Source of the DNA: Vasconcelosia minhoensis LEGE 07310
GTDB taxonomy: Bacteria > Cyanobacteriota > Cyanobacteriia > Phormidesmidales > Phormidesmidaceae
Assembly (NCBI RefSeq): GCF_015207255.1
Contig: NZ_JADEXG010000037.1
Location: 1 to 51,576, forward strand
DNA: 51,576 nt
Reading direction: 5' to 3'
This document shows positions 49,827 to 51,576 of this stretch, one piece after another. The translations under genes and the position numbers were made by a program. The first letter of the stretch is position 1; each line of letters begins with the position of its first letter. Below the pieces are notes generated by a model that searched no databases, was not told where the DNA came from, and was given only the letters and a program-made list of their open reading frames with translations.

Positions 49827-51576
49827 ATGGTTGACCTATCGCCGCTCTATATCTCGTTACGGATTGCGGCTATTGCCACCGTCATTACCTTTTTTATCGG
49901 CATCGGTGCGGCCCACTTCATGCATCGCTATCGGGGCCGTGGGCGAGCGCTGCTGGAGGGACTGTTTCTCGCTCCGCTGGTGCTGCCACCGACCGTGCTG
50001 GGCTTTCTGCTGCTGCTGCTGCTGGGTAAAAACGGCCCCTTCGGCGGGCTGGGGGTGAATATCGTTTTCACCTGGTATGCAGCCGTCCTGACGGCGACGG
50101 TCGTGGCCTTTCCGCTGATGTACAAGACCGTACTAGGCGCATTCAACCAGATTGACCGCAACTTACAGCAGGCGGCCCGAACGCTCGGTGCTTCTGAGCT
50201 GCGTCTGTTCTGGCGGATTACGCTGCCCCTGGCCCTGCCGGGGATTCTAGCCGGTACGTCCCTGGCCTTTACCCGTGCCCTGGGTGAATTCGGAGCCACC
50301 CTGATGCTGGCAGGCAATATTCCTGGTAGGACCCAAACCCTGCCCATGGCAATCTACTTCGCGGTAGAAGCGGGCGCCTTCCGCGAAGCTGCCGTCTGGA
50401 GCGGCGTGATTTTAGCGATCGCGTTGGGAGGCCTGATTGCCGTGAATAGCTGGCTGGCGAACCCAGGAAGATCGGTTGGAAAAAGCAGATGGAGGAGCGG
50501 CACCGATGCGCCAACCCCCTATGCATCAATCCCGGTCACTGCTGTATCTCCACCCCCCGACCTGCCGCACCCCAACCGTTTCCAGCAGTGCAACCCCCCG
50601 CCTCAGCTCTCGGCTACGCTGACTAAGCACCTGCCGGGCTTCAGCCTGGACGTATCGTTCTCTACCAATCGTCAACCCCTGGGCCTGCTGGGGGCTTCTG
50701 GAGCGGGAAAAAGCCTGATCCTGCGCTGTATTTCTGGTCTGGAAACGCCGGATAGCGGGCGCATTGTGCTAAATGGTCGGGTGCTGTTTGATTCCCAGCA
50801 AAATATCAACTTGCCCAGCCGCGATCGCAGAGTGGGTGTCCTATTTCAAAACTATGCCCTGTTTCCCCAGCTGACCGTCGCCCAAAACATTGCCTTTGGC
50901 CTGCCTAGCGGTCTGACGAAGCGGCAGCAGCACCAGATGGTAGCGTCTCAGCTGGTGCGGGTGCAGCTGCAGGGGATGGGAGATCGTTACCCCACCCAGC
51001 TTTCTGGCGGTCAGCAGCAGCGAGTCGCGATCGCTCGGGTGCTGGCCAGCCAGCCTGAGGTGCTGCTGCTGGATGAGCCCTTCTCGGCCCTAGACACCCA
51101 TCTGCGCTACCTGATAGAGCGAGACCTCAAGCTGTGGCTAGAGCAATATCCAGGTATTACCCTATTTGTCACCCACAACATCGAAGAAGCCTATCGAATT
51201 TGCAGCACCCTGCTGGTATTGGATCAGGGCCGCATCAACGCCCACGACTCGAAGCACCAAGTGCTGGAACATCCCACAACCGTCAGCGCCGCCCGCCTGA
51301 CCGGGTGCAAAAACATCTCCTGCGCCGTTTCCATCAGCTCGTCTACGGTTCATGCCCTAGATTGGAACTGCACCTTGCAGGTGGATCAACCGATCCCAAA
51401 CACGCTCACCCACATTGGGATGCGCGCCCACCAGTTTGGATTTTTAGAAGCGGCTAGCCAAACCAAAGAACAGAAGGACACCCCAAAACAAAATACGCCA
51501 GGACCTCAAGACCCAAAAACAGCAACGGCAGTTGAAGACACAACCCCCTCTTCCCTCTTTCCGCTCCCCTCTCCCC
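49827..51576 (+). CDS. modBC: Fused molybdate permease/ATPase ModBC, 3'-partial
   Basis: One frame stays open from the ATG at 49827 to the window end (583 codons), with no stop between the two functional halves. Residues 1 to about 215 form the ModB permease: several membrane helices and the EAA loop LGASELRLFWRITLPLALPG, then LGEFGATLMLAGNIPGRTQTLPMAIY. After a Pro-rich linker (about 215-265) comes ModC: Walker A GASGAGKS (about 289), FQNYALFPQLTV, signature LSGGQQQR (about 392) and Walker B VLLLDEP. A short C-terminal region replaces or precedes a TOBE domain, followed by a Gln/Lys/Pro-rich tail. ModBC fusions are known in cyanobacteria such as Anabaena variabilis. Confidence 0.9.
   Translation, partial: MVDLSPLYISLRIAAIATVITFFIGIGAAHFMHRYRGRGRALLEGLFLAPLVLPPTVLGFLLLLLLGKNGPFGGLGVNIVFTWYAAVLTATVVAFPLMYKTVLGAFNQIDRNLQQAARTLGASELRLFWRITLPLALPGILAGTSLAFTRALGEFGATLMLAGNIPGRTQTLPMAIYFAVEAGAFREAAVWSGVILAIALGGLIAVNSWLANPGRSVGKSRWRSGTDAPTPYASIPVTAVSPPPDLPHPNRFQQCNPPPQLSATLTKHLPGFSLDVSFSTNRQPLGLLGASGAGKSLILRCISGLETPDSGRIVLNGRVLFDSQQNINLPSRDRRVGVLFQNYALFPQLTVAQNIAFGLPSGLTKRQQHQMVASQLVRVQLQGMGDRYPTQLSGGQQQRVAIARVLASQPEVLLLDEPFSALDTHLRYLIERDLKLWLEQYPGITLFVTHNIEEAYRICSTLLVLDQGRINAHDSKHQVLEHPTTVSAARLTGCKNISCAVSISSSTVHALDWNCTLQVDQPIPNTLTHIGMRAHQFGFLEAASQTKEQKDTPKQNTPGPQDPKTATAVEDTTPSSLFPLPSP

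Overview
The window is cyanobacterial chromosomal DNA, probably from a filamentous, GC-rich member of the Leptolyngbya/Nodosilinea type; the genus is inference. The octamer GCGATCGC (HIP1) recurs inside most genes. Family content also fits: two cyanobacterial-style Ser/Thr kinases, an HpsJ-like protein, Uma2 and small PD-(D/E)XK proteins, a GH57 branching enzyme, a second GyrA-type subunit and a ModBC fusion. No tRNA, rRNA, CRISPR array or intact insertion sequence was seen.

Layout. 1-5.3 kb: a partial SDR, a LeuB-like dehydrogenase, an MBL-fold exonuclease, a GMC oxidoreductase, a heavy-metal-domain protein without its CxxC, and a rhodanese. 5.3-6.1 kb: an antitoxin with only a 20-residue toxin remnant, then a small inverted-repeat element. 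6-12.1 kb: TPR, aspartase, SWIM, HpsJ-like, glycosyltransferase and Gfo/Idh/MocA genes. 12.2-16.9 kb: vapBC with an operator-like repeat, an acyltransferase, and a LysR gene divergent from a reductase/SDR pair. 16.9-26.8 kb: two Ser/Thr kinases (the first cut by an in-frame stop), a large TamB protein and a secreted TPR protein. 26.9-33.6 kb: response regulator, gyrA/parC-like gene, ABC ATPase, CDF transporter, pgsA and dps. 33.6-37.2 kb: a gene-poor 550-base gap, two exported ferritin-like proteins, Uma2 and nucleotidyltransferase genes. 37.2-39.9 kb: GH57 enzyme and a secreted SH3-like protein. 40-42.7 kb: ureD-ureA-(S41 peptidase)-ureB with no ureC. 42.8-48.7 kb: PD-(D/E)XK protein, egtB-egtD, GNAT, an arylamine N-acetyltransferase pseudogene and a glycogen debranching enzyme. 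48.9 kb to the end: modA and a modB-modC fusion that runs off the window.

Functional groupings: glycogen (branching and debranching enzymes), urea use (partial urease operon), ergothioneine (egtB/egtD), molybdate uptake (modA-modBC), iron/oxidative stress (dps, two ferritin-like proteins) and two toxin-antitoxin loci, one decayed.

The most notable features are (a) an S41-family peptidase gene translationally coupled between ureA and ureB, while ureC is absent and the tail of an endonuclease III-like gene starts at the ureB stop; (b) a stop codon that cuts a kinase's C-terminal domain in an otherwise open frame; and (c) several other small gene relics (brnT-like, arylamine N-acetyltransferase, one unidentified). 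The window therefore looks like a zone of ongoing gene decay and rearrangement. I found no single clearly new multi-gene system; the peptidase-containing urease operon is the best candidate.
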